Origin: an uncultured Dechloromonas sp.
GTDB lineage: Bacteria; Pseudomonadota; Gammaproteobacteria; Burkholderiales; Rhodocyclaceae
Length of the DNA: 27,436 nt
Reading direction: 5' to 3'
NCBI GenBank assembly: GCA_937996725.1
Contig: CALKUR010000120.1
Span: 1-27,436 of the forward strand
Shown here: positions 9,108 through 19,938 of the stretch, piece after piece
How the letters are laid out: each line of letters starts with the position of its first letter
Numbering within the stretch: position 1 is the stretch's first letter
The notes under the pieces: model-generated
Databases searched by the model: none
Seen by the model: the letters and a program-made list of their open reading frames with translations, nothing else
What the model was told of the DNA's origin: nothing
Program-made: the position numbers and the translations under genes

Positions 9108-10103
9108 ATGCCGCCCAAGCTTTCGAACCCGCCCCGTTTTCTGCTGATGAAAACGTCGTCGCTGGGCGACGTGCTGCACAATCTCGCCGTCGTGAGCGAC
9201 CTGCGCCGCGTCTTCCCCGGTGCCGTCGTCGACTGGTGCGTGGAAGCCCCCTTCGCCGAGATCCCCGCTTGGCATACCGGGGTGCGCCGCGTGATTCCGG
9301 TGGCGATTCGCCGCTGGCGTAAATCTCTCTTCAACCGGGATACCTGGGCCGAGATTCGTCTGGCACTCGCGGCACTACGCACGGAACATTACGACGCGAT
9401 CATCGATACGCAGGGCCTGGTGCGGAGCGTGCTGTTAGCGCAGCTGGCGCACGGGCCGGTGTATGGGCAGAACCGCCACGAAGCGCGCGAAGCGCTCTCC
9501 GGACTTTTGGTCACGCATCCCCTCGATGTGCCCTATGCATTGCACGCGGTGGATCGTTATCGCATGATTGCGGCGACAGCGCTGGGCTATGCCGACCGCC
9601 TGCCTGCCTTGCCGCTGGACTTTGGTCTGCACGATCGGTTCCCGCGCCAAGCAGGCAACGAAGTATTCCTGTTCACAAATACCAGCCGCGATAAAAAACT
9701 CTGGCCTGAAGATGATTGGATCAACGTGGGGCGTCAGCTGCGCGACGTGGGTCTGGTGCCAGTCTTTACGGCCGGCAATGAGGTTGAGGCAGCACGCTCG
9801 CAACGGATTGCCGCCGGCATTGCCGAGGGCGGCACGCTGGGCGAGATTTTGTTCCGGCCGACACTAACGCAACTGACCGAACGACTCTCGAAGGCACGCC
9901 TGTGCCTGGGCGTCGATACCGGCTTCACGCACATCGCCTGTGCCTTGGAAATACCGACCATCGCCATCTTTACCGATACCGACCCGGCACTCGCCGGCGG
10001 CTTTGGTTTGGGACAACGCGCGACCTTTGGCCACCTCGACACCATTCCACCGGTTGCCGATGTGGTGGGCCAACTGCGCACCTGGGGCGTGCTGCCGGCA
10101 TGA
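9108..10103 (+). CDS. waaC: Lipopolysaccharide heptosyltransferase I (WaaC)
   Basis: WaaC adds the first L-glycero-D-manno-heptose to Kdo2-lipid A at the cytoplasmic face of the inner membrane. The 331-residue protein has the GT9 signature KTSSLGDVLHNLAVVSDL near the N-terminus, DTQGLVRSVLLA in the first domain, and GVDTGFTHIACALEIPTIAIF in the nucleotide-sugar-binding domain. The N-terminus is about ten residues longer than usual (MPPKLSNPPRFLL) and the ribosome site is weak (GCGAG about 10 bases upstream). The stop overlaps the waaA start as ATGA, giving translational coupling to the preceding step of the pathway. Confidence 0.93.
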   Translation: MPPKLSNPPRFLLMKTSSLGDVLHNLAVVSDLRRVFPGAVVDWCVEAPFAEIPAWHTGVRRVIPVAIRRWRKSLFNRDTWAEIRLALAALRTEHYDAIIDTQGLVRSVLLAQLAHGPVYGQNRHEAREALSGLLVTHPLDVPYALHAVDRYRMIAATALGYADRLPALPLDFGLHDRFPRQAGNEVFLFTNTSRDKKLWPEDDWINVGRQLRDVGLVPVFTAGNEVEAARSQRIAAGIAEGGTLGEILFRPTLTQLTERLSKARLCLGVDTGFTHIACALEIPTIAIFTDTDPALAGGFGLGQRATFGHLDTIPPVADVVGQLRTWGVLPA

Positions 10104-11395
10104 GTACCACCCCTCAGAAAGCGCCCTGGCTGTACCGCCTGTTCCTGGTGCTGGTGGTGCCGTTTGCACTGTTGCGCCTCTGGTGGCGCGGCCGTAAGCA
10201 ACCGGGTTATCGCCAACATATCGGCGAACGCTTCGGCTTTATCACCCTACCGGATGATCGCCCGGTCCTCTGGCTGCACGCGGTATCGGTCGGCGAGACG
10301 CGCGCCGCCGAACCGCTGGTTGACGCGCTATTGGCGCAATACCCGAACCACCGCATTCTGCTGACGCATATGACGCCGACCGGTCGGGCAACGAGCACCA
10401 GCCTGTATCAGGATCCACGCATTTCTATCGCCTACGTACCGTATGACCTCACTGGCGCAGTCGATCGTTTTCTGAAACGCGTGCAGCCGGCATTAGCATT
10501 GCTGATGGAAACCGAAATCTGGCCAAACCTGATTTTGCGCTGTCGGTTGCGTGATGTACCGGTCTTGCTGATCAATGCACGACTTTCCGAACGATCGGCC
10601 CGCCGCTACAAACGCTTCAGCAGTAGCATTCGCCCGGTGCTGGCAGCGCTGAATGCTACGGGCGCACAGACACCTGCGGATGCCAGCCGTCTTGCGGCGC
10701 TGGGCGCACACCCGGTCATCGTGACCGGCAACCTGAAGTTCGATGTGCGGATTAATCCGGCCATACAGGCGCTGGGTCAGGCATGGCGGCACGATCTTAC
10801 GATGCAACGGCCTATCTGGCTCGCGGCCAGCACGCGCGAAGGCGAAGAGGCGATCATTCTCGCGGCGCATCGTCTGATTTGTGAACGGCTTCCGGATCAA
10901 CAGCCATTGCTGGTCTTGGTGCCCCGCCATCCGCAACGCTTTAACGATGTAGCTGCCGAGGTTCGGCGCGAAGGGTTGTCGCTGGCGCTGCGTAGCGAAC
11001 GTTCTCCCAGCGTGACAACCCAAGTCTGGTTGGGCGATTCGATGGGCGAAATGGTGGCGTACTACACGATGGCCGACGTGGCGGTCATCGGCGGCAGCCT
11101 GCTGCCCTTCGGCGGACAAAACCTGATTGAGGCGGCCGCCTGCGGCACGCCGCTGGTGATGGGCCCGCATACATACAATTTTCAAGCGGCGGCCGAGTTG
11201 GCCGAAAGCGCTGGTGCCGCGCATCGCTTATATGAGGTCAATCCGACACGCCTGGCCGATGCCGTACTGGCGCTGCTGACGGATGCGGCGTATCAAGCGC
11301 AAGCGCGGTCTGCCGCGGCGCATTTTGTGGGGAGCGCTACAGGCGCGACCGAACGCACCTGCACTTTGATCCGGAAGGCCCTACTTAGTCGTTGA
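10100..11395 (+). CDS. waaA: 3-deoxy-D-manno-octulosonic acid (Kdo) transferase (WaaA/KdtA)
   Basis: WaaA transfers Kdo from CMP-Kdo to lipid IVA in LPS inner-core synthesis. The 431 residues fit the family. There is one N-terminal membrane anchor (about residues 11-28), then LWLHAVSVGETRAAEPL with the expected catalytic Glu66, the conserved LMETEIWPN, and the C-terminal GT-B segment VIGGSLLPFGGQNLIEAAACG that binds the nucleotide sugar. The frame is open further upstream within waaC, but the ATG at 10100 overlapping the waaC stop (ATGA) is the natural start. Its last 11 bases overlap the end of the convergent heptosyltransferase gene. Confidence 0.96.
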   Translation: MSTTPQKAPWLYRLFLVLVVPFALLRLWWRGRKQPGYRQHIGERFGFITLPDDRPVLWLHAVSVGETRAAEPLVDALLAQYPNHRILLTHMTPTGRATSTSLYQDPRISIAYVPYDLTGAVDRFLKRVQPALALLMETEIWPNLILRCRLRDVPVLLINARLSERSARRYKRFSSSIRPVLAALNATGAQTPADASRLAALGAHPVIVTGNLKFDVRINPAIQALGQAWRHDLTMQRPIWLAASTREGEEAIILAAHRLICERLPDQQPLLVLVPRHPQRFNDVAAEVRREGLSLALRSERSPSVTTQVWLGDSMGEMVAYYTMADVAVIGGSLLPFGGQNLIEAAACGTPLVMGPHTYNFQAAAELAESAGAAHRLYEVNPTRLADAVLALLTDAAYQAQARSAAAHFVGSATGATERTCTLIRKALLSR

Positions 11396-12497
11396 GTCGC
11401 GGTTGGATGGCCGCCCAGACCTCGTCAGGCGTGATGCTGGTCAGACATTCGCTGACCTTGCCACCGCCACAGCCATCCAGCCCACAAGGCCGGCAATTAA
11501 ACTGGCTGCTGCGTGTGACGACCTGATGCTGGCCGATACGCGGCGTACCCCATGGCCCCCAATGCCCTTCGCCCGATGGGCCAAACAATACGACGACCGG
11601 TGTACGCATGGCGGCGGCAATATGCATCGGTGCGGAATCCACCCCGGCGAAACACCGTGCTTGCGCGGTGAGCGCCCCGAGTTCTTTCAGGGTCAGCGCG
11701 CCGGCGAGACTTGCGGCGGCGGGTTCGTTACGTTGGGCCAGCGCATGCTGAATCCGCTCGATGAGATGACCTTCTTTGTCACCGGGCGCCGCCGTGAGCA
11801 GCACCGGCCAACCGGCGGCGCGGATGCGCGCAATGATCTCGGCCCAGCCGTCGGCAGTCCAGCATTTGAAGTGCCAGCGCGAGGGCGGATGCAGATGCAC
11901 GAACTTACCGGGTTCTAAGCCCAGCGATTGCAGACGGACCGCAACATGCGCATCGGCATCGGTACCCGGCACAAAGGTCAGTGCGCGTTGATCTTGCGCC
12001 GGCTGAATGCCTAGACGACGCAAGGCATCGATATTCTGTTCCACGACATGGCGGCGGCCGCTGCCCATGATGGGCGACACGAAATGCGTGAAGCTGCCTT
12101 TCCAGAAGCGGCCACGGCCATTCACACGCGGCGCTACGGCATAACGCGGTTTAAGCAAGCGAGACAACCAGGCACCACGCGGGTGTTCGGTCAGATGAAT
12201 GATCAAATCGTATTGACGCGACTGCAGCGACTTCAGCAACGACCATTCAGCCTTGGCTTGGCCCATGAGGCCGAGTCGTTTCCAGGCGCGATCAATGCCA
12301 TGCAACTGCGCGAGATCTGGGTGGCCCGAGAGCATCTCGGCCGTATCGGCGTACACGAGCGCATCGATCTGCGCTTGCGGCGCGGCAGCCTTGAGCGCGC
12401 TCAGCACAGGCGAGGCGAGCAACACATCGCCATGGTGACGCAACTTGGTCACCAGAACGCGACGGATGCTGTGGAGCGGGATGGCGTCTGCAGGCAT
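11385..12497 (-). CDS. waaQ: Lipopolysaccharide heptosyltransferase III-like (WaaQ family)
   Basis: This 370-residue GT9 glycosyltransferase begins at the ATG at 12497. The WaaQ-type N-terminus RVLVTKLRHHGDVLLASPVLSALK separates it from WaaC. The donor-binding segment is FAGVDSAPMHIAAAMRTPVVVLFGPSGEGHW (about the last third), followed by a Cys-rich tail (CRPCGLDGCGGGKVSECL) common in this group. The frame remains open upstream, but that extension overlaps cobC and looks unlike the family. It follows cobC by only 4 bases, so this LPS gene is probably transcribed with the B12 genes. Its end overlaps waaA by 11 bases. The heptosyltransferase assignment is strong; the exact acceptor (branch heptose) is inference. 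Confidence 0.88.
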   Translation of the reverse strand: MPADAIPLHSIRRVLVTKLRHHGDVLLASPVLSALKAAAPQAQIDALVYADTAEMLSGHPDLAQLHGIDRAWKRLGLMGQAKAEWSLLKSLQSRQYDLIIHLTEHPRGAWLSRLLKPRYAVAPRVNGRGRFWKGSFTHFVSPIMGSGRRHVVEQNIDALRRLGIQPAQDQRALTFVPGTDADAHVAVRLQSLGLEPGKFVHLHPPSRWHFKCWTADGWAEIIARIRAAGWPVLLTAAPGDKEGHLIERIQHALAQRNEPAAASLAGALTLKELGALTAQARCFAGVDSAPMHIAAAMRTPVVVLFGPSGEGHWGPWGTPRIGQHQVVTRSSQFNCRPCGLDGCGGGKVSECLTSITPDEVWAAIQPRLND

Positions 12498-12501
12498 GGC
12501 G

Positions 12502-13071
12502 TTATTGTACCGGCGCGGCGTGAATTTGGTCGTGGGTGAATTCCAGCGGAAGCAGCTGGCCGTAGGCGTAACGCAAATCCAGCCATTGCGCGCCCGGCAG
12601 GCGCTGATGGTGCGCTTGTAGCGCCCGCATAACCCCCGCATGCGTGACGACGACGGCGGCTTGATGCTGGCCAGCCATTTCCTGCAACCAGTGTAACGCG
12701 CGGCGCTGTACGTCGTAGCCGGTCTCGCCGGCCGGTGGCCGGAACCCGGCCAGGTCTTTTGCCCAGGCATCAAGCCCTGCGGTGCCAATCGCATCCCAGG
12801 TCTGCATTTCCCAATCGCCGAAGTGGAGTTCACGCAGGCGATCGTCGGTCACGACATTGGGCGATAAGCTCGCGGCAATCTCGGCACAGCGACGCAAGGG
12901 ACTGCTAAACACCGGTGCGTCCGGGGGCACCTGTGCGGCTAACTGTGTACGGAGTGCGGCGACTTGGTGCGCCCGATCCGCTGCCGATGCTTTCAAACCC
13001 AGATCGGTCTGTCCGTAACAGACACCGGATGCCACGTCGGGTTCGAAGTGGCGGATTAACCAGAGGCGCAC
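12502..13071 (-). CDS. cobC: Alpha-ribazole-5'-phosphate phosphatase (CobC, histidine phosphatase family)
   Basis: CobC removes phosphate from alpha-ribazole phosphate or from cobalamin phosphate at the end of the nucleotide-loop pathway. The 189-residue protein has the histidine-phosphatase core: LIRHFEP with Arg7 and phosphorylated His8, SSPLRRC with Arg60, LRELHFGDWE with Glu81, and VVTHAGVMRAL with His144. The motif reads RHF rather than the textbook RHG; YGQTDLGL after it is typical of the CobC subgroup. It starts 6 bases after cobT and ends 4 bases before the WaaQ-like gene. The B12 role rests on the operon plus the subgroup look. Confidence 0.9.
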   Translation of the reverse strand: MRLWLIRHFEPDVASGVCYGQTDLGLKASAADRAHQVAALRTQLAAQVPPDAPVFSSPLRRCAEIAASLSPNVVTDDRLRELHFGDWEMQTWDAIGTAGLDAWAKDLAGFRPPAGETGYDVQRRALHWLQEMAGQHQAAVVVTHAGVMRALQAHHQRLPGAQWLDLRYAYGQLLPLEFTHDQIHAAPVQ

Positions 13072-13077
13072 GATGAA

Positions 13078-14115
13078 TTAGATCTTTTCTGAAACGCCGG
13101 CCGAAGCGAAGCTGGCCATCTCGTTGAGAAAGGCGGTGGCGGCCTGCAGCAGCGGCCAGGCCAATGCAACGCCGGTACCCTCGCCCAAGCGCAAACCCAG
13201 ATCAAGCAAGGGTTGTGCGTTCATCGCCACCAGTTGGATTTTGTGGCCAGCCTCGGCCGAGCGATGGCAATAGACACAGTAATCGCGTGCCGCCGGCGCA
13301 ATGTGCATGGCAACGAGCGCCGCCGCGCCGACCACGAAGCCGTCGATGAGCACGGCCATACGGCGTTCGGCCGCTGCCAAAATCACGCCCACCATGGTGG
13401 CGATTTCGAAACCACCAAACTGACGCAATACATCCAATGGGTCAGTCACGTTGCCCGTGCGCGCGATGGCCTGGCTGAGCAATTGTTGCTTGCGGGAAAG
13501 GCCGGCGTCATCCAGACCTGTGCCACGACCGACACAGTCGGCCAGCGGCTGTTTGCTCAGGCAATGTGTGATCAGGCTGGCCGAAGCCGTGTTGCCGATG
13601 CCCATTTCGCCCAGGCCAATGACGTTGCAGCCTTGCTCGGCATAACGCGCGACGAGCGCCGCGCCGTTATCGATGGCCGCCGCACATTGTTCGGCCGTCA
13701 TCGCTGGTGCTTCGAGATAGTTCTCGGTGCCGAGGGCAATCTTGGCGTCAATCAGACCATCACGCGTGCCGAAGTCGTGCGCGACACCGCAATCAACGAC
13801 GGCGAGCGGCAAATCATGTGCGCGCGTAAAGACGTTGATCGCAGCACCCCCCGCGAGAAAGTTTTCGACCATTTGCCAAGTAACGTCTTGCGGATAGGCC
13901 GACACGCCAGCCTTGGCTGCACCATGATCACCCGCGAACACGAGCATTTGTGGCCGGGTGAGTTGGGGCGTTTCGCTTTGCTGGATTAGACCGATCTGTA
14001 ACGCGAGCTGTTCCAGTTGGCCGAGCGCGCCGAGCGGCTTGGTTTTGCCGTCGATCTTTTTTTGTAGCGTATCCGCCAGTGCGCCCGCTGTCGGTTGAAT
14101 CTTGAAATGATGCAT
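13078..14115 (-). CDS. cobT: Nicotinate-nucleotide:dimethylbenzimidazole phosphoribosyltransferase (CobT)
   Basis: CobT makes alpha-ribazole phosphate from nicotinate mononucleotide and 5,6-dimethylbenzimidazole, activating the lower ligand of cobalamin. The 345-residue length and motifs fit: [12 protein letters not shown] near residue 25, [60 protein letters not shown], and the C-terminal GEGTGVAL with the expected catalytic Glu at about residue 312. It sits 20 bases behind cobU and 6 bases before cobC. BluB, encoded nearby on the other strand, supplies its base. Confidence 0.97.
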   Translation of the reverse strand: MHHFKIQPTAGALADTLQKKIDGKTKPLGALGQLEQLALQIGLIQQSETPQLTRPQMLVFAGDHGAAKAGVSAYPQDVTWQMVENFLAGGAAINVFTRAHDLPLAVVDCGVAHDFGTRDGLIDAKIALGTENYLEAPAMTAEQCAAAIDNGAALVARYAEQGCNVIGLGEMGIGNTASASLITHCLSKQPLADCVGRGTGLDDAGLSRKQQLLSQAIARTGNVTDPLDVLRQFGGFEIATMVGVILAAAERRMAVLIDGFVVGAAALVAMHIAPAARDYCVYCHRSAEAGHKIQLVAMNAQPLLDLGLRLGEGTGVALAWPLLQAATAFLNEMASFASAGVSEKI

Positions 14116-14135
14116 GAGAGGTAACGATCCTTAAT

Positions 14136-14693
14136 TTAGCCGCGCAATGCGAGTGGTATGCCCGCGACGGAAAGCGTGACGCGCTCACAACGCGTGGCGA
14201 GTTCCTGATTGAGCCGGCCTTGTTCGTCGGCAAAGCGGCGGGCCAATCGATTCTCCGGCACGACACCGGCGCCGATTTCATTACTCACCAAAATGATTTC
14301 GCCGGGCAACGTGGGTAAGACATCGAGCAAGGCCTGACGCTCCTGTGCAAAGAGCGCGCAATCGATCGGCTTGCCCAATTCTATCTGCATGCCCGCTTGG
14401 CCCTTAAAGACCAACGCCGATAGCCAGAGGGTGATGCAATCGACGATGAGGCAACGATCGGCTGCCGCTTGTGCCTTTAATGTATCGGCTAATTTCACAG
14501 GCTCTTCGACCGTGACCCAATGCGCAGGGCGACTACTTTGATGATGCGCGAGTCGTTCAGCCATCTCCGCATCCTGCGCTTCAGCGGTGGCGATGTAGAT
14601 CACTTCCATTCCCAGCGCTTCGCAAACGACCGCCCGCTTTTCGGCGAGACGGCTTTTGCCGCTACGGGCGCCGCCAAGGATGAGTTCACGCAT
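14136..14693 (-). CDS. cobU: Adenosylcobinamide kinase / adenosylcobinamide-phosphate guanylyltransferase (CobU)
   Basis: CobU phosphorylates adenosylcobinamide and then couples GMP to it, giving adenosylcobinamide-GDP. The 185-residue protein begins [14 protein letters not shown], the P-loop of the family at residues 7-14. [10 protein letters not shown] (His50 and His51) corresponds to the region with the guanylylated histidine. The Walker B-like [12 protein letters not shown] and [20 protein letters not shown] are also conserved. The ATG at 14693 overlaps the cobQ 3' end by 8 bases, which fits translational coupling. An in-frame upstream extension exists but lies inside cobQ and lacks family similarity. 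Confidence 0.96.
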   Translation of the reverse strand: MRELILGGARSGKSRLAEKRAVVCEALGMEVIYIATAEAQDAEMAERLAHHQSSRPAHWVTVEEPVKLADTLKAQAAADRCLIVDCITLWLSALVFKGQAGMQIELGKPIDCALFAQERQALLDVLPTLPGEIILVSNEIGAGVVPENRLARRFADEQGRLNQELATRCERVTLSVAGIPLALRG

Positions 14694-16158
14694 GACGGCT
14701 TTGCTCCAGAATGATGTCGATGGTTTGCCAGTCGAGATGTTGTTCAACGGTATCGGCGAGCCGATTCAGATCTGCCTCGCGTCGTGCTGCAAAATCGACC
14801 GGACTTGTTTCAACGCAACCCGCCCAATTCAGTAATGCACCCAAGGCCTGCGGCTGGTCGAGTACGCCATGGCAATACGTGCCCATCACCTGGCCATCGG
14901 CAGATATCGCGCCATCGACCCGGCCATCATCCAGCGTGACCAACGGGCGCTGCAGATCCCCGCCCTGGCTCACGCCCAAATGAATTTCGTAACCCTGCAT
15001 AACGGGCTTGCCGGGCAATGTCAGTGTGCCCTGAACATTGTGCAACTGCTTTTCGGCCTCCAGCGTTGTTTCCATGTCGAGCCAACCCAGACCCGATGAG
15101 GTGCCCGAGGCACCCTCTAGCCCCTGTGGGTCATGCAGCTGCCGACCCAGCATCTGGAACCCCCCGCAGACACCGAGGACCTTGCCGCCATAGCGCAAAT
15201 GTCGTTGTAACGCTTCGCCCCAACCCTGCGCCAACAACCAATCCAGATCGGCGCGTACGGCTTTGGAGCCCGGCAAGACAATGAGATCTGCTGACGGGAT
15301 CGGCTGGTTAGGTCCGATCCATTGAAAATCAACTTCCGGGTGCAGACGCAATGGATCCAAATCGTTGTGATTCGAAACGCGTGGATACGCGGGGGCAATG
15401 ACCTTGAGCTTAGTCGTCGACGACAACTCCTGCCCACCCGCAATGGCATCTTCAGCATCCAGAAAAAGGCCATGCAGATAGGGTAAGACGCCGAGCACCG
15501 GTTTGCCGGTGCGTTCTTCAAGCCAACGCAAGCCCGGCTCGAGGAGCGCGATGTCGCCCCGGAAACGATTGATGACAAAACCTTTGATGCGATTTTGTTC
15601 TGAGGGTGCGAGAACGTCGAGCGTGCCGACTAGGTGGGCGAATACGCCACCGCGGTCGATATCGGCGACCAGAATGACCGGACAGTCGACAGCTTCGGCA
15701 AAACCCATATTCGCGATGTCTCGATCGCGAAGATTAATCTCTGCCGGCGAGCCCGCACCTTCAACGAGCACGGCATCAAAGCGCCGGGTGAGTCGCTGCC
15801 AGGAATCGAGTACCGCATGCATGGCCCGCGGCTTGTAGGCGTGGTAATCCTTGGCGTCGAGATCGGCGGCGACCTTGCCCTGAATAATGACCTGGGCCTT
15901 GCGATCGGTGGTCGGTTTCAGCAAGACCGGATTGAAGTCTGTGTGGGGTGCGAGACCGCAGGCATAGGCCTGTAATGCCTGGGCACGACCAATTTCGCCC
16001 CCGTCTTCGGTGACGGCCGAATTGAGCGCCATGTTCTGCGGCTTGAACGGTGCAACGCGCACGCCCCGGCGTTGCAGAATGCGGCACATGGCGGCAACCA
16101 GTGTCGATTTTCCAGCATCGGAAGTGGTGCCCTGAACCATCAGGGAAACGGCGGTCAT
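14686..16158 (-). CDS. cobQ: Cobyric acid synthase, glutamine-hydrolysing (CobQ)
   Basis: CobQ amidates the b, d, e and g side chains of adenosylcobyrinic acid a,c-diamide using glutamine and ATP. The 490-residue enzyme has an N-terminal ATP-dependent synthetase domain starting [11 protein letters not shown] (P-loop, residues 8-18), with [13 protein letters not shown] and [12 protein letters not shown]. The C-terminal class I glutaminase-like domain has nucleophile Cys331 in [11 protein letters not shown] and a catalytic His430 in GTYCHG. It is the first gene of the minus-strand unit cobQ-cobU-cobT-cobC. A spacer of 83 bases separates its start from the most upstream candidate start of the divergent bluB gene. 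Confidence 0.97.
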   Translation of the reverse strand: MTAVSLMVQGTTSDAGKSTLVAAMCRILQRRGVRVAPFKPQNMALNSAVTEDGGEIGRAQALQAYACGLAPHTDFNPVLLKPTTDRKAQVIIQGKVAADLDAKDYHAYKPRAMHAVLDSWQRLTRRFDAVLVEGAGSPAEINLRDRDIANMGFAEAVDCPVILVADIDRGGVFAHLVGTLDVLAPSEQNRIKGFVINRFRGDIALLEPGLRWLEERTGKPVLGVLPYLHGLFLDAEDAIAGGQELSSTTKLKVIAPAYPRVSNHNDLDPLRLHPEVDFQWIGPNQPIPSADLIVLPGSKAVRADLDWLLAQGWGEALQRHLRYGGKVLGVCGGFQMLGRQLHDPQGLEGASGTSSGLGWLDMETTLEAEKQLHNVQGTLTLPGKPVMQGYEIHLGVSQGGDLQRPLVTLDDGRVDGAISADGQVMGTYCHGVLDQPQALGALLNWAGCVETSPVDFAARREADLNRLADTVEQHLDWQTIDIILEQSRHA

Positions 16159-16160
16159 GA

Positions 16161-17994
<1,834 letters not shown>

Positions 17995-18004
17995 CTGAGA
18001 CATC

Positions 18005-18640
18005 ATGACGCAAGAAACCCTATCGCCCACAAACGACGAGCAAGGCCGCAATGACCGGCACCAGCAACGCATGGTTCGAAAGAAAGATGTCGTTGATGAA
18101 AAAATTGCGGCGGCACAAACAGAAAAAGGCTTACTCCTGATTCACACGGGTAATGGCAAGGGCAAGTCATCGTCGGCCTTTGGCGTATTAGCGCGCGCTA
18201 TCGGGCATGGCTTTCGTTGTGCTGTCGTTCAGTTCGTCAAGAGTCGTTCAGATTCCGGTGAAGAAGCTTTCTTCCAGAAATTTTCTGATCAGGTATCTTG
18301 GCAGGTGATGGGTGAAGGATTTACCTGGGAAACACAGGATCGCGAACGTGATAAACGTGCGGCTGTCGCCGCCTGGGATGAGGTTTGCAAAAAGCTGGCA
18401 GATCCATCGATCGATTTGGTCATTCTCGATGAATTTACCTACGCCTTTAAATACGGCTGGCTGGAACTTGAACCCGTGATTAAAGCGCTGCAGAATCGGC
18501 CGCTGATGCAGCACGTCATCATTACGGGCCGCGCCGCGCCACCCGCATTAATCGAGATCGCAGACACCGTGACCGAGATGGGCATGTTGAAGCATGCCTT
18601 TCAGCAAGGCATCAAGGCGATGCCCGGTATCGAGCACTAA
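18005..18640 (+). CDS. cobO: Corrinoid adenosyltransferase (CobO/CobA type)
   Basis: This enzyme transfers the adenosyl group of ATP to cob(I)alamin or other corrinoids, forming the cobalt-carbon bond. The 211-residue protein has the unusual P-loop HTGNGKGKSSSAFG (about residues 47-60), RCAVVQFVKS, LVILDEFTYAFKYGWL and the C-terminal ITGRAAPPALIEIADTVTEM typical of the CobA/CobO class rather than PduO. The first 35 residues are polar and poorly conserved. Start ATG 18005 follows the cobD stop by 10 bases, and cobB starts 2 bases after its stop. Confidence 0.96.
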   Translation: MTQETLSPTNDEQGRNDRHQQRMVRKKDVVDEKIAAAQTEKGLLLIHTGNGKGKSSSAFGVLARAIGHGFRCAVVQFVKSRSDSGEEAFFQKFSDQVSWQVMGEGFTWETQDRERDKRAAVAAWDEVCKKLADPSIDLVILDEFTYAFKYGWLELEPVIKALQNRPLMQHVIITGRAAPPALIEIADTVTEMGMLKHAFQQGIKAMPGIEH

Positions 18641-18642
18641 TC

Positions 18643-19938
18643 ATGACGACGGCTGATCACATCCCATGCCCTGCGCTCATGATCGCTGCGCCAGCATCTG
18701 GCCAGGGCAAGACCATGATCACGGCCGCCTTAGCCCGCCTACACCGGCGCCAAGGTCGGCGCGTTAAGGTCTTCAAATGTGGCCCAGATTTTCTGGACCC
18801 ACAGATTCACGCGGTCGCCAGCGAAGCGCCCTGCGAGAATCTGGATTTTCGTATGGGTGGCGAGGCGGATGTTGCCTGGCGTCTGGCGCGTGCCGCACGT
18901 GACAATGATGTGATTCTGATCGAAGGGGTGATGGGGCTTTTTGATGGCGATCCGTCTGCCGCCGATCTCGCGCGCCGCTACAACTTACCGATACTCGTCG
19001 TCATCGACGGCAGCGCCATGGCCAAGTCTTTTGGTGCTGTCGCGTTGGGCATGAAAACCTATCAGCCAGATACCCGCGTGGTTGGTGCGCTCGCCAATTG
19101 CGTGGGTTCGGCCTATCACGCACAACTGCTCGAACAGAGTCTGCCGGAGGACATTGCCTGGTTCGGTGCCGTGCCGCGCGACACGGCATCGGCACTCCCA
19201 GAGCGTCATCTGGGATTGCTGCCCGCAGCAGAGATTGCCGATCTGGCCCAGCGCATTGATCAACTGGCCGATCGTATTGCCACAACAGCGGCAGGAGCTT
19301 TGCCGCCGGTGGCTAGTTTCCCGAGCGCCTCGCAACCGGATAGCCCGCAGCTGCTTCAAGGCAAAATGATTGCTGTAGCGCGTGATGCCGCCTTCTGTTT
19401 TGCCTACCCGGCCAATATTGAATGTCTAGAAAGCATGGGCGCAACACTACGCTATTTTTCTCCGCTCAACGATACTGCGCTGCCTGAGTGTGATGCCGTC
19501 TGGCTGCCGGGTGGTTACCCGGAACTCCACTCGGACGCGTTAGCCGCCAACCCAGCGATGATCCAATCTCTCAAGCAGCATATTGATGCGAACAAACCCA
19601 TGCTCGCCGAATGTGGCGGCATGATCGCTTTAGCGACCACACTGATCGATACAGATGATCAATCACATCCGTTGATGGGTATTCTTCCAGGCACCGTCCA
19701 GATGAAAAAGAAACTAGCCGCACTGGGCATGCAGTCGTTAGCGTTACCTTCAGGACAGTTGGGTGGCCACACCTTCCACTACTCCACCTTTGATTGCCCG
19801 TTAAATCCGATCACCCATACGCAGGATGCGCACCAGAAGCAGAGCGAGGCGGTCTATGGCGTCAATCGATTAACCGCAACTTACTTTCACGCCTACTTTC
19901 CTAGCGCGCCGGCCGCAGTTGCGGCACTCCTCAGTTGA
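18643..19938 (+). CDS. cobB: Cobyrinic acid a,c-diamide synthase (CobB/CbiA)
   Basis: CobB amidates the a and c carboxylates of (hydrogeno)cobyrinic acid using glutamine and ATP. The 431-residue protein has an N-terminal P-loop domain (IAAPASGQGKTMITAAL, then FKCGPDFLDP) and a C-terminal glutaminase domain with nucleophile Cys324 in MLAECGGMIAL; AVWLPGGYPELH is the conserved segment at the start of that domain. Whether the natural substrate is cobyrinate (anaerobic route) or hydrogenobyrinate (aerobic route) cannot be read from the sequence. No ring-synthesis or cobaltochelatase gene is in the window. The stop codon shares one base with the cbiB ATG. Confidence 0.96.
   Translation: MTTADHIPCPALMIAAPASGQGKTMITAALARLHRRQGRRVKVFKCGPDFLDPQIHAVASEAPCENLDFRMGGEADVAWRLARAARDNDVILIEGVMGLFDGDPSAADLARRYNLPILVVIDGSAMAKSFGAVALGMKTYQPDTRVVGALANCVGSAYHAQLLEQSLPEDIAWFGAVPRDTASALPERHLGLLPAAEIADLAQRIDQLADRIATTAAGALPPVASFPSASQPDSPQLLQGKMIAVARDAAFCFAYPANIECLESMGATLRYFSPLNDTALPECDAVWLPGGYPELHSDALAANPAMIQSLKQHIDANKPMLAECGGMIALATTLIDTDDQSHPLMGILPGTVQMKKKLAALGMQSLALPSGQLGGHTFHYSTFDCPLNPITHTQDAHQKQSEAVYGVNRLTATYFHAYFPSAPAAVAALLS

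Noticed and set aside
9902..10099. Upstream extension of waaA
   Set aside because: It overlaps waaC coding sequence; ATG 10100 in the ATGA junction gives the expected WaaA N-terminus.
11385..12833. Longer version of the WaaQ-like protein starting at 12833
   Set aside because: The extra N-terminal part lies inside cobC in another frame and has no family similarity; the WaaQ N-terminus begins just after ATG 12497.
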